Translations under genes and position numbers: made by a program
Notes under the pieces: generated by a model
What the model was told of the DNA's origin: nothing
The model's database searches: none
Seen by the model: the letters and a program-made list of their open reading frames with translations, nothing else
In this document: positions 7,732-15,668 of the stretch, in pieces
Numbering within the stretch: position 1 is the first letter of the stretch
How the letters are laid out: every line of letters starts with the position of its first letter
From: DATJYV01 sp035499415
GTDB lineage: Bacteria; Bacteroidota; Ignavibacteria; UBA10030
Length of the DNA: 23,779 nt
Assembly: GCA_035499415.1 (NCBI GenBank)
Contig: DATJYV010000129.1
Coordinates: 1 to 23,779, forward strand
Direction of reading: 5' to 3'

Positions 7732-8703
7732 TCAGGCGGTCGCACGAGCGTGGACAGGGCTGAGAAGCCCGAGAGCCATGATCGAAGCGCCGTGTACGGG
7801 CTGGGATTTCGGAACCACGACGCTGATGCCTGAGAGTTTTTTTGTCAGCGCCGCCTGCAACTTGCGGGAGTAAACGTTTTTGCCCGCGATAAGCCCTCCG
7901 ATGAACACGATCGAGACGGAACTCCCGCGTTTCACCCTCCGCAATTTACGCCAAACCGGCTCTGTGACGCTCAGAAGCTCCTTGACCGCTTCGGCGAGGA
8001 TGCGGGTCGCAACGCCGTCACCTTTCTCGGCCGCCTCGACGACCAGCTTCGCCACGGAGGCGATGTCGAACCCTTTCGTGTACACCGCGTTGATGATCGC
8101 TTTTTGCGATCCAAGACCGAACTCAACCGCCAGCCTTTTCGCAAGAACCGTTTTTTTTCCCGCCCCGTCGATCATTTTCGCCACGGCCCTCAGACCTTCT
8201 CGACCGATCGTGTATCCGCTCCCCTCGTCCCCAAGGTAACGTCCCCAGCCGCCGGCGCGATGTATGCGTCCCCGCGAATCCTTTCCCATCACGAGCGACC
8301 CGGTTCCAGCTATGATGGCAATCCCCGCCTCTCCGCCAAATGCTCCCTCCAGGGCTATGCGACCGTCGCTCTCAACTGCAATCCTCACGTTCCTGAACGT
8401 TCGAGCAAAGAACAACTCCCGGAGCCCATGCGCCATGCGTTCCTGATCCCCCGTGCGACCCGCCCCCGCAAGCCCGGCCACCAGCGCCCGAACATCCTTG
8501 TGCGGGACTCCGGCCGAATGACAACAGGTCTCGGCCAAATCGCAGATGGTTCGCGCCGCCGTTGCAACGCCCGTCACCTGAAAGTTCGACGCCCCGCCAC
8601 GCGCGGTCGCAATCACGGCTCCTCGGGAGCTGCAAAGTTCGGCAATGGTTTTCGTCCCTCCTCCGTCTATTCCCAGGACGTACGAACGCTCCGGCGTGTT
8701 CAT
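7732..8703 (-). CDS. BadF/BcrA-type ASKHA kinase, probable N-acetylglucosamine kinase
   Basis: A 323-residue cytoplasmic sugar kinase of the BadF/BadG/BcrA/BcrD ATPase family, which includes mammalian NAGK and bacterial GlcNAc or MurNAc kinases. The ATP phosphate-binding loop is GIDGGGTKT (11-19), the second phosphate motif AGTGS (132-136), followed by GGWGRYLGDEGSG (151-163), the NAGK-type sugar-site region. A later VFIGGL is the adenosine motif. I chose ATG at 8703 because the protein motif begins only ten residues later and the upstream extension overlaps a -10 box. It heads the minus-strand island and would phosphorylate the GlcNAc released by the GH3 enzyme. Whether it prefers GlcNAc, glucosamine or MurNAc cannot be read from the sequence. 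Confidence 0.88.
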   Translation of the reverse strand: MNTPERSYVLGIDGGGTKTIAELCSSRGAVIATARGGASNFQVTGVATAARTICDLAETCCHSAGVPHKDVRALVAGLAGAGRTGDQERMAHGLRELFFARTFRNVRIAVESDGRIALEGAFGGEAGIAIIAGTGSLVMGKDSRGRIHRAGGWGRYLGDEGSGYTIGREGLRAVAKMIDGAGKKTVLAKRLAVEFGLGSQKAIINAVYTKGFDIASVAKLVVEAAEKGDGVATRILAEAVKELLSVTEPVWRKLRRVKRGSSVSIVFIGGLIAGKNVYSRKLQAALTKKLSGISVVVPKSQPVHGASIMALGLLSPVHARATA

Positions 8704-8712
8704 GCTCGCGTG

Positions 8713-8741
8713 AGTATAGCACGAAAAGTAAGGAAAATCAA
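8713..8741 (-). promoter_or_regulatory. Predicted sigma-70-type promoter for the salvage island
   Basis: On the minus strand TTGATT (8736-8741) and TATACT (8713-8718) are 17 bp apart, matching the -35/-10 consensus at four and five of six positions. Only 9 bases separate the -10 box from the kinase ATG at 8703, so the mRNA would start at or within about three bases of the start codon. The 8704-8878 gap is the divergent control region between the island and the tlpA-dsbD operon. Confidence 0.55.
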
Positions 8742-8819
8742 ACAAATGCTCCGTCGACTCGCGGTCGTTCCTGTCTCGGCGACGCGGCGCCCGTTCTTTC
8801 GATTCAGGGAATTTTTTTC

Positions 8820-8825
8820 TATACT
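8820..8825 (+). promoter_or_regulatory. Candidate -10 box for tlpA-dsbD operon
   Basis: TATACT followed by TTCG lies 53 bp upstream of the tlpA-like ATG, after an AT-rich tract. The -35 region 17 bp upstream (TTTCGA) is poor, so this is a tentative call resting on the recurrence of the same TATAxT box upstream of other genes in this window. Confidence 0.35.
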
Positions 8826-8878
8826 TTCGCGCAGATGGAACCAATCATTTCAGCCCGCGTGTTCTCGAATCACCGTCC

Positions 8879-9385
8879 ATGACGAGAACTCTCCGTTCAA
8901 CCCCCGCTCTGGTTTTTGTCATTCTATTCCTCTTCTCATCGTTCGGAAGTGGACGAGCTTTCGACGAACGAAAGAAGGCGCCGAACTTCTCGCTGAAGAC
9001 CGCCGACGGCCTGGTTGTCGAGCTGCAAAAACTCCGTGGAAAAGTAGTCGTCATAAATTTCTGGGCGACATGGTGCGGTCCCTGCCGCGCCGAGATTCCG
9101 GGCTTCGTCGACGTATACGAGCGCTACAAATCGAAAGGGCTTGAGGTGATCGGCATTTCCGTCGACAACGGCGGATGGACCGACGTCCAACCTTTTGTGA
9201 AACGATACGGGATTCCATATCCCATCGTGCTGGACGACGGCAAAACCGTCCGAAGGTACGGCAACATCGCCGCCATCCCGACAACATTTATCATCGACCA
9301 GAAAGGTTTCATCGTCGAGCGGCATATCGGCTCGATTCCCCGCGATGAATTTGAAGCCATGGTCAAAGGACTTCTGGGGCAATGA
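8879..9385 (+). CDS. TlpA/ResA-like thiol-disulfide oxidoreductase
   Basis: A 168-residue exported thioredoxin-fold protein. Residues 1-27 form a signal peptide or anchor (hydrophobic 10-21), followed by the AhpC/TSA-Redoxin type core beginning APNFSLKTADG. The active site is WCGPC with Cys66 and Cys69, and the cis-Pro loop is AIPTTFIID. Such proteins reduce periplasmic disulfides, most often the CxxCH thiols of apocytochrome c. Its TGA overlaps the ATG of the next gene (ATGA), and that gene encodes DsbD, the membrane electron donor for exactly this kind of protein, so the two very likely form one electron-transfer chain. Whether it serves cytochrome maturation or general reduction is inferred. 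Confidence 0.92.
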   Translation: MTRTLRSTPALVFVILFLFSSFGSGRAFDERKKAPNFSLKTADGLVVELQKLRGKVVVINFWATWCGPCRAEIPGFVDVYERYKSKGLEVIGISVDNGGWTDVQPFVKRYGIPYPIVLDDGKTVRRYGNIAAIPTTFIIDQKGFIVERHIGSIPRDEFEAMVKGLLGQ

Positions 9386-11175
9386 AAAGCATGCGGTTTC
9401 CCGCGTCGATTCTCTCCGTCATCTGCCTTACCGCAGGTTTTTCCCCATCTTTCAGCCAGCTGAGCACGTCCGCCGGAAAGGTGACGGTCGGGACGATTTC
9501 GGAAGCGGACAAGATGCATGCGGGCTCCTCGGGACGATTCGCGATCGTGCTCACGACGGTCGACGGATGGCACATCAATTCTCACCATCCTGCCGAAGAA
9601 TTTCTCATCAGCACAAATTTTGACGCCGAACCCCAGGAAGGCATCATCGTCTCCGATATCCGGTATCCGGCGGGAACGCTCCGGAAACTTTCATTCGCGG
9701 AAAAACCGCTCGATGTCTACGAGGGGAAGACGATCATTTTTCTCTCCGTGCGATTTTCCGCCAACCTCCCCGCGGGAGTGGACACGATTCGCGGGGGCAT
9801 CCGGCTCCAGGCGTGTAACGACCAAGTGTGCCTCGCTCCTTCCACGATTCCCGTACGCATCCCTGTACAAATCGTTCCGCAGACGGAGCAGACTTCGGCG
9901 GTGAACGCCCCGTTCTTTTCCGGCTACGACGGCGAACGGTCCGAAAGCACCGCGGGGAACAGCGAACTGGCATCCCTCTTCGAGAACAAAGGAGCATTTC
10001 TTGCATATCTTGCGGTCATCCTGATCGGACTCGCGCTCAATCTCACTCCGTGCGTGTATCCGATGCTGTCGGTCACTGTATCCCTCTTCGGCGCGCAGTC
10101 CGACACGAGCATCGTCCGGGTGCTGGCGAAAGCGGTCTTGTACGTCCTTGGGATCTGCACGATGTACAGCGTTCTCGGAGTAAGTGCATCTCTGGGCGGA
10201 GGGTTGTTCGGCGGTTGGCTCCAGAGTCCGTTGGTGCTCGGCGGAATCGGCGCTCTGCTCTTCGGGTTGGCGCTCAGTTCGTTCGGCCTCTACCAGATCC
10301 AAATCCCCTACTGGATCACCAGCCGCGTGGGCGGAACCACGGGGACCGGCCTTGTCGGCATCTTTCTTTCAGGACTCGTCGTCGGCATCTTTGCAGCCCC
10401 CTGCGTCGGGCCCCCGGTTTTGGCACTCCTGGCACTCGTCGCCGCAAAAGGGGATCCGTTCTTCGGATTCCGGGTGTTCTTCGCGCTCTCGTTCGGCCTC
10501 GGACTTCCGTACCTCATCCTCGGAACGTTCTCCGGGCTGGTCAAGCGCATACCCCGGTCCGGGGCCTGGATGGTCTGGGTGGAGCGGATATTCGGAGTCA
10601 TCCTCAGCGGAGCCGCCCTTTTTTATTTGACCCTTGCCGTCGCGCCGAAGTATGTCCCGTATGTCATCCCGCTTGTTCTCATCGCCGGCGGTGTCTATCT
10701 CGGATTCATCGATTCGTCCGGCCGCGGACGCAAAGCGCTCCGGCGGCTCCAATGGGCTTTCGGAGTCGTCAGCGTGGTCTTCGGGATCGTCATTGGGAAT
10801 GGACTCCGGGCGCCAGGATTAGACTGGGAACCATTCAGCGAGCAGGGACTTGCCGCGGCCAAGGAAAGCCGACAGCCGGCCGTCCTCGATTTCTATGCGG
10901 ATTGGTGCATCCCGTGCCTCGAGCTCGACAGAAATACGTTCACGAACGCTTCCGTGACATTGGCCATGAAAGATGTACGGCGCTTCAAGGTCGACCTCAC
11001 ACATCTCGAATCGCCGGAGGTGGATGCCATCCGGCACCGATTCAATATTTCCGGTGTTCCCACTCTCGTGTTTATCGACCGGCAGGGAGACGAGCCGAGC
11101 GATTCGCGTCTTGTCGGCTTCGTTCCCCCCGAGGAATTCCTGCGCACACTCGCATCGGTCGTCGGAAAACCGTAG
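9382..11175 (+). CDS. dsbD: Thiol:disulfide interchange protein DsbD
   Basis: A 597-residue three-part DsbD, full length for the family. After a signal peptide (1-28) comes the periplasmic alpha domain with the redox pair Cys145/Cys150 (CNDQVC). The central part, about residues 205-470, has eight or so membrane helices with the paired cysteines Cys224 (LTPCVYPM) and Cys341 (AAPCVGPP). The C-terminal gamma domain is a thioredoxin fold with CIPC (509-512) in DFYADWCIPC. DsbD passes electrons from cytosolic thioredoxin across the inner membrane to periplasmic partners, here most simply the TlpA-like protein encoded immediately upstream with a 4-bp overlap. All six expected redox cysteines are present, so it should be functional. 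Confidence 0.95.
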   Translation: MKSMRFPASILSVICLTAGFSPSFSQLSTSAGKVTVGTISEADKMHAGSSGRFAIVLTTVDGWHINSHHPAEEFLISTNFDAEPQEGIIVSDIRYPAGTLRKLSFAEKPLDVYEGKTIIFLSVRFSANLPAGVDTIRGGIRLQACNDQVCLAPSTIPVRIPVQIVPQTEQTSAVNAPFFSGYDGERSESTAGNSELASLFENKGAFLAYLAVILIGLALNLTPCVYPMLSVTVSLFGAQSDTSIVRVLAKAVLYVLGICTMYSVLGVSASLGGGLFGGWLQSPLVLGGIGALLFGLALSSFGLYQIQIPYWITSRVGGTTGTGLVGIFLSGLVVGIFAAPCVGPPVLALLALVAAKGDPFFGFRVFFALSFGLGLPYLILGTFSGLVKRIPRSGAWMVWVERIFGVILSGAALFYLTLAVAPKYVPYVIPLVLIAGGVYLGFIDSSGRGRKALRRLQWAFGVVSVVFGIVIGNGLRAPGLDWEPFSEQGLAAAKESRQPAVLDFYADWCIPCLELDRNTFTNASVTLAMKDVRRFKVDLTHLESPEVDAIRHRFNISGVPTLVFIDRQGDEPSDSRLVGFVPPEEFLRTLASVVGKP

Positions 11176-11256
11176 GCGGGATGTTGCGCGCATGCATCCA
11201 TCCGACTGCAGTATTCAGATCGGAAGCCCCCTGAAACTCCTGACCAATTTTGCCCC

Positions 11257-12927
11257 GTGGCACACGTCCGCGAATCGCCGCCCGCGATTTGCGCCACAGA
11301 AAGCGGGACCTTGTTCAAGAATCTGACCCTCTCAAAAAAAGTTTTCTTCATCCTCACTCCGCTTTTTGTTTTGACGTTCGGGTTCGTCGTGTACCTCAAT
11401 TATCGGTTTCAGGAGAGGCAGGTCCTCGTCCAGGCACAGAGCGCCGCCTCGGCCCAGGCGACGAGCATCCGGAAGACCCTCGTCTACATGATGGTCAAGA
11501 ATCAACAGGTCGACGATAAATATCTTTCGCAAATCAGTGAACCAGGCGGGGAGATCGAAAACCTGCAGGTCGTGTTCCACGCCGACAGTCTTCATCTTCT
11601 CGACGAGTATCAGACTGTCGAGAGGATGAAAAAATTGCACGAGCGGGAGTCGCTCGTCCTCCGGGCGTCGCATCCCCAAACCCAGCAAGTTTTTTCGACC
11701 GGCGAACCGGAATGGATCATTACCTGCGACGTGACGAAGCATCCCGGGATTCCGAAGCACGACGATTATCCTCTTGCGTCCCTCGAATCCGAATTGCCGT
11801 TGAAATTCTGGACCTGCGGCAAGCTCGACGTCGTTCTTCCGTTCCGGGCCGAGGAGCGTTGTCAGACCTGCCACGATGTGCCGCAGGGATACGTTCTCGG
11901 CGCCGCGTCGATGGAGATTCCATTCGGGGACACGATCGCTGCAATCCGGGCCAACGCCTTGCGCTCGGTGCTGGTTTTTATCCTGTTCACCGCCGTTGCC
12001 GTCGGGCTCGGGACCCTCACTTTGAAAAGGTTCGTTTACAGTCCCATCAACCGTCTCGTCGGAGCTGCGGATGTCATCGGTTCCGGAGACCTTTCCCAGC
12101 CGGTGAGCTCGGGCTTTGACCGCGATGAGCTCGGCCGCCTTGCGCGGTCGTTCGAGGGGATGCAGGTCCGCTTGCGGCAGGCGCAAGACGAGCTTCTGCA
12201 GAAGGAACGCCTCTCGGCGGTCGGGCAGATGGCAAGCGGCATCATCCACGATTTTCGGAATCCGATGCAGAACATAGCGACATGTCTCTCTCTTCTTGAG
12301 TCTCCCCGCGGGATTCCGGAAAAACGTCAACGGGAAATCTTCTCCTATATCAGCGCGTCGCTTGACCGCATGGTGCGCATGACGCAGGAGATCCTCGACT
12401 TCTCCCGGGGCCGGATGCGGCTGGACCTCCGGGATGCGAACGTGGAAGAAATGCTCCAGGATCTCCTTCGCGATGTATCGGACCAACTCCGAAAGAAATC
12501 GATCACGATTGAAATCCATAACGAGTTCCGCAACACGATCCGTTGTGACCGCGACCGGATCCTCCGCGCGCTGGTCAACCTCGTCAACAACGCGGAGGAC
12601 GCGATGCCCCGCGGCGGGTCGATCACGATCCATGTTCACGCCGACCGTTCAATGGTCGCGTTGAGCATCCACGACACAGCGGGGGGAATTCCCGAGGAGA
12701 TCCGCGGCCGTATTTTCGAGCCGTTCTTCACGTCGGGAAAGTCCCGGGGGACGGGATTGGGGCTTCCAATCTCAAAAAAGATCGTGGAGCAGCATGGCGG
12801 GTCTCTGACTTTCCACGTCGATGAGGGAAAGGGGACGACGTTTGTCGTCTCCTTGCCACTGGCCCCGCGGCGGGAAGAAGAAAACAGCGAGGCGGAGAAT
12901 GGAGGTCGGAATGAATCTGCGGAATAA
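11257..12927 (+). CDS. Membrane sensor histidine kinase with haem-type CxxCH sensor domain
   Basis: A 556-residue kinase (from GTG at 11257). TM1 at 28-48 and TM2 at 237-254 enclose a periplasmic sensor of about 185 residues containing CQTCH (202-206), a covalent c-haem attachment motif, in a DUF3365-like setting. A HAMP linker follows (260-312), then HisKA with phosphoacceptor His331 in IIHDFRNP, and HATPase_c with the N box NLVNNAED (441-448), DTAGGIP and GTGLGLPI. There is no receiver domain and no adjacent response regulator. TTG at 11311 (residue 19) may be the true start, since it gives the compact N terminus FKNLTLSKKV before TM1; neither start has a strong Shine-Dalgarno. Its neighbour dsbD could provide reductant for haem attachment. 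Confidence 0.9.
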   Translation: MAHVRESPPAICATESGTLFKNLTLSKKVFFILTPLFVLTFGFVVYLNYRFQERQVLVQAQSAASAQATSIRKTLVYMMVKNQQVDDKYLSQISEPGGEIENLQVVFHADSLHLLDEYQTVERMKKLHERESLVLRASHPQTQQVFSTGEPEWIITCDVTKHPGIPKHDDYPLASLESELPLKFWTCGKLDVVLPFRAEERCQTCHDVPQGYVLGAASMEIPFGDTIAAIRANALRSVLVFILFTAVAVGLGTLTLKRFVYSPINRLVGAADVIGSGDLSQPVSSGFDRDELGRLARSFEGMQVRLRQAQDELLQKERLSAVGQMASGIIHDFRNPMQNIATCLSLLESPRGIPEKRQREIFSYISASLDRMVRMTQEILDFSRGRMRLDLRDANVEEMLQDLLRDVSDQLRKKSITIEIHNEFRNTIRCDRDRILRALVNLVNNAEDAMPRGGSITIHVHADRSMVALSIHDTAGGIPEEIRGRIFEPFFTSGKSRGTGLGLPISKKIVEQHGGSLTFHVDEGKGTTFVVSLPLAPRREEENSEAENGGRNESAE

Positions 12928-13612
12928 AGTTGGACTGATTACTGGCGGAGGAAGCGGGATCGGCTACGCAGTGGCCCGTGCACTCGCGCGCGACGGGGTC
13001 CAGACGATCCTTGCGTCGCGACGGGTCGATCTCCTGCGGGAAAAAGCGGGAGAAATTTCGGCGTCGACGCAAACCCGCTCGTACGCGGTCGCAATGGATG
13101 TCCGGAGCAGGAAGAGCATCGAGGCGGCCCTGGGCGAGGTTTCGAAGGTGTTCCCGACGATCGACATTCTGATAAACAACTCCGGCGTCGGAGCCGACGC
13201 GAATGCCGTCGATCTTCGGGAAGAGGACTGGGACCGGGTCCTTGAGACAAACCTCAAAGGAGCGTTCCTTCTGACGCGGGCGGTGCTTCCCGGCATGATC
13301 ACGCGAAGGTCCGGGCAGATCGTCAACATCGCTTCGCAGGCGGCGATCCACGGTTACGCGCGGGCGACTGCGTACTGCGCGTCGAAGTTCGGGCTTGTCG
13401 GCTTTGGGAAAGCGCTCCAGGAAGAGGTGCGCGAATATAATATCCGCGTCACGAACATCCTTCCGGCTCTCGTCCAGGTTCCTCCGCCGGCACACGACCG
13501 CGAAAACCGGAAAGGCGTTCTCCAGGTTGAAGACCTCGCGGAGACGGTGCTCTTCGCACTGCGCCAGCCGGACCGGGTCAAAATAGACGACCTGGGGCTC
13601 TTCCACATTTGA
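12911..13612 (+). CDS. Short-chain dehydrogenase/reductase (SDR)
   Basis: A 233-residue classical SDR oxidoreductase using NAD(P)H. The nucleotide loop is TGGGSGIG (11-18), NNSG lies at 89-92, and the catalytic triad is Ser142, Tyr155 and Lys159 (YCASK). ASRR at 35-38, with basic residues after strand 2, favours NADP(H). I chose ATG at 12911 because GGAGG sits 5 bases upstream; longer versions run into the kinase frame. It overlaps the histidine kinase gene by 17 bp, so it is probably translated from the same message. The protein is slightly short at the C terminus, where substrate specificity is set, and its substrate is unknown. The gene is the last of the tlpA-dsbD-kinase-SDR cluster. Confidence 0.9.
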   Translation: MNLRNKVGLITGGGSGIGYAVARALARDGVQTILASRRVDLLREKAGEISASTQTRSYAVAMDVRSRKSIEAALGEVSKVFPTIDILINNSGVGADANAVDLREEDWDRVLETNLKGAFLLTRAVLPGMITRRSGQIVNIASQAAIHGYARATAYCASKFGLVGFGKALQEEVREYNIRVTNILPALVQVPPPAHDRENRKGVLQVEDLAETVLFALRQPDRVKIDDLGLFHI

Positions 13613-13638
13613 CGCGGGATTTCGCACAATGGAACTCA

Positions 13639-13667
13639 TTGCATGTCCGCCGCTGTTCTCGTATATT
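13639..13667 (+). promoter_or_regulatory. Predicted promoter for the secreted 164-aa protein
   Basis: TTGCAT (13639-13644) and TATATT (13662-13667) are separated by exactly 17 bp, just after the SDR stop. Transcription would begin near 13674, leaving a leader of about 65 bases that ends with the GAAGGAG ribosome site at about 13725-13731, seven bases before the ATG. Confidence 0.6.
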
Positions 13668-13738
13668 GACATCCCGAATTCCAACGATGGATGAACGAAC
13701 AGAACGCCATTCCGTCAATCTCAAGAAGGAGTAATGTC

Positions 13739-14233
13739 ATGCGCACGCTTACATCATTTGCCGTATTGATCGTGCTTGGGGCGGGCCTTGCGATCGCCCA
13801 GGAAATGAAAGATGCTCCATCGAAGACCATGGACCAGAAGCAGGCGATGAAGACTGACATGACAAAACCCCACGTTATGCGAGGATATCTTGTCGACATG
13901 ATGTGCGGGAAACGGATGGGGAACGGAGATGTCGAGAAGTCGAACGCCAAAGCCGCGAAGCACACGACCAAGTGCGCACTTGACGACGCTTGTGCGGAGT
14001 CGGGATACGGACTCGTCTACGACGGGAAGTGGAGCAAGTTCGATGATGCGGGAGACAAGCTTGCGGCAGCATGGCTGGCCAAGACGACATTAAAGGACAA
14101 CCTTCTTGTTGACGTCACCTGCACCATGGACGGCGACATGATGAAGGTATCGGCCATCAAGCCCGCAACGGTGAAAAAGGACAATTCGAAGATGGAACCG
14201 AAGAAAACGGAGAAGAGCGACACAAAGATGTAA
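13739..14233 (+). CDS. Secreted Cys/Met/Lys-rich protein, family not identified
   Basis: A 164-residue protein with a clean signal peptide (hydrophobic 6-20, predicted cleavage after AIA). ATG at 13739 is chosen over the upstream ATG because GAAGGAG precedes it by 7 bases. The mature part has a Met/Lys-rich linker (23-47), then a compact domain with Cys56, Cys79, Cys85 and Cys128 in the pattern GYLVDMMCG...HTTKCALDDACAESGYGLVYDGKWSKFD, and a lysine-rich tail (146-164). I have seen similar GYLVD-C...CAL-C-SGYG layouts in hypothetical periplasmic proteins but cannot name a family. The four cysteines could form disulfides or bind metal. It stands alone between its own promoter and a strong terminator. 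Confidence 0.85.
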   Translation: MRTLTSFAVLIVLGAGLAIAQEMKDAPSKTMDQKQAMKTDMTKPHVMRGYLVDMMCGKRMGNGDVEKSNAKAAKHTTKCALDDACAESGYGLVYDGKWSKFDDAGDKLAAAWLAKTTLKDNLLVDVTCTMDGDMMKVSAIKPATVKKDNSKMEPKKTEKSDTKM

Positions 14234-14256
14234 CGGACGTTGGTTGATCGTCTCGG

Positions 14257-14293
14257 AAGCCGCCACATCGAGCAGATTTGGCGGCTTTTTTTT
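14257..14293 (+). terminator. Rho-independent terminator
   Basis: A perfect 9-bp stem, AAGCCGCCA (14257-14265) with TGGCGGCTT (14279-14287), encloses a 13-base loop and runs into a T tract ending at 14293. It begins 23 bp after the stop of the secreted protein gene and should end its transcript. Confidence 0.9.
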
Positions 14294-14346
14294 GTCCCGT
14301 TTTGCCGATCCCGCTCGTATCATTTTCTCTCGAGCGCTCTTTTGCC

Positions 14347-14352
14347 TATATT
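14347..14352 (+). promoter_or_regulatory. Candidate -10 box, leaderless start of small membrane protein
   Basis: TATATT in the context TATATTGACTCTCG lies eight bases before the ATG at 14361, directly after a terminator. The nine-base string TATATTGAC also occurs at 13662. No good -35 is seen 17 bp upstream. A transcript from here would be leaderless or nearly so. Confidence 0.4.
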
Positions 14353-14360
14353 GACTCTCG

Positions 14361-14579
14361 ATGGACCGGATTCTCTTTCTGGTGTTCGGCGTCCTTTCGA
14401 CGCTTGCTCTCGCCTTCGGCGTTCTATCGGTTTATAAGGCGGTCAAAAGCGCGCGCAAAAAAGACGGCGAGCTCGCAATGGCATTCTGGTCGATCGGAGC
14501 TCTTGCCGGGCTGACGTTCGCCGGAATGTGCTGGGCGTATTTTCTGATTCCCATAATCGTTGCGCATTTGTTTCCATGA
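14361..14579 (+). CDS. Small two-helix membrane protein, unknown function
   Basis: A 72-residue protein made of two hydrophobic helices, about 4-26 and 42-68, joined by a basic loop (KAVKSARKKDGE). The positive loop predicts both termini outside and the loop in the cytoplasm. No family is recognised. Support for it being real: ATG placed just after a TATATT box, lies between a terminator and the next gene, and the amphipathic pattern is coherent through the whole length. It ends 51 bp before the MetX-like gene and could share its message. Confidence 0.65.
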   Translation: MDRILFLVFGVLSTLALAFGVLSVYKAVKSARKKDGELAMAFWSIGALAGLTFAGMCWAYFLIPIIVAHLFP

Positions 14580-14630
14580 TGGCGCCTTGCAAGGGGACGG
14601 ACGCCGTCCATCTCTCCGTCGAAAATCGAA

Positions 14631-15668
14631 ATGAAAATCATGACATTCCCTAAACCCCGCGGCTTCTTCCCTCTTCTCGTCCTCTTCGCGTCGCTTCATC
14701 ATCAGTCGGATGCGCGCCAATCACTCCAGATCGCTTCGCTGGGAGACTTCACGCTGGAGAGCGGCGCAGTCCTTCGCGACTGCCGGCTCGGCTACCGTAC
14801 ATGTGGACGTCTGAATGAATCTCGGAGTAATGTCATTTTATTTCCAAGCTGGTTTGGCGGTACGTCGGAAAACCTGCTCGGCGATCTTGGCGCCGGAAAA
14901 GTGGTCGATACATCAAGCTATTTCGTCATCCTTGTCGACGCGCTCGGCAACGGGGTCTCATCCTCCCCTTCGAACAGCCCCACCCAACCGGACTCACTCT
15001 TTCCGGAGGTGACAATTCGCGACATGGTCGCGGTTGAACACCTTCTCCTCGCAAACGTCTTCCATCTGTCCGACCTGTATGCCGTCGTCGGTATTTCCAT
15101 GGGCGGGATGCAGGCGTTCCAATGGAGCGTGACGTATCCGGGCTCAATGAAGGTCGTCATCCCGATTGTCGGGTCTCCCCGGCTGGCGCCGTACGACCTG
15201 TTGTTGTGGAATACTGATATCCGCATCATCGAGGAGTGCCTCCGTTCCCATTGCGGGGAGCCCGCCTATCTCATCGACCTTGCGCAGTCTCTCACGGTAG
15301 AACCCGGTCGATTCGCTTCCCTCCACCCCCGCGATTCCGTCGATTCATATCTCGCCGGCCGGCGGCGTGCCGACGCGCAAAACTATCGGCCGTTCAACCG
15401 GCTCGTCCAGCTGCGCGCGATGATCGGCCATGACATCTCCCACTCATTTGGCGGTTCCATGGAAAAAGCCGCGCGGGCCGTGCGCAGCCGCATGCTCATC
15501 ATCACCGCGACTACGGACCGCATTGTGACTCCGGCGCCCGCGAGAGAGTTCGCGGCTCTGCTCGGTTGCACCCTCCTCGATATCAAGACCGACTGCGGTC
15601 ACGGCGTCCTTGCATGCGAAATGCCGCGTGTCAGCAACGCCGTGGCCGAATTTCTCCAGTCCCGCTGA
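14631..15668 (+). CDS. Exported MetX-like alpha/beta hydrolase
   Basis: A 345-residue alpha/beta hydrolase related to homoserine O-acetyltransferase (MetX). The nucleophile elbow is GISMGGMQAFQW with Ser156, and the rest of the triad is Asp296 (TTDRIV) and His324 (CGHGVLACE), spaced as in MetX. The region LGYRTCGRLNESRSNVIL (53-70) also matches the MetX N-terminal core. Unlike biosynthetic MetX, the protein starts with a basic-hydrophobic signal sequence (MKIMTFPKPRGFFPLLVLFASL), which points to export and argues against a role in methionine synthesis. A second ATG at 14640 is an alternative start. The next gene begins directly after its stop, so they are co-transcribed. Likely an esterase, acyltransferase or hydrolase of unknown substrate. 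Confidence 0.88.
   Translation: MKIMTFPKPRGFFPLLVLFASLHHQSDARQSLQIASLGDFTLESGAVLRDCRLGYRTCGRLNESRSNVILFPSWFGGTSENLLGDLGAGKVVDTSSYFVILVDALGNGVSSSPSNSPTQPDSLFPEVTIRDMVAVEHLLLANVFHLSDLYAVVGISMGGMQAFQWSVTYPGSMKVVIPIVGSPRLAPYDLLLWNTDIRIIEECLRSHCGEPAYLIDLAQSLTVEPGRFASLHPRDSVDSYLAGRRRADAQNYRPFNRLVQLRAMIGHDISHSFGGSMEKAARAVRSRMLIITATTDRIVTPAPAREFAALLGCTLLDIKTDCGHGVLACEMPRVSNAVAEFLQSR

Noticed and set aside
9828..11234. Long open frame (468 codons) in another frame over dsbD
   Set aside because: It is arginine- and proline-rich with no domain, while the dsbD frame over the same DNA has all family motifs. GC-rich third positions create such frames.
11332..12639. 435-codon open frame antisense to the histidine kinase
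   Set aside because: Composition is typical of antisense shadow (rich in Arg, Asp, His) and the plus frame holds intact HAMP, HisKA and HATPase motifs.
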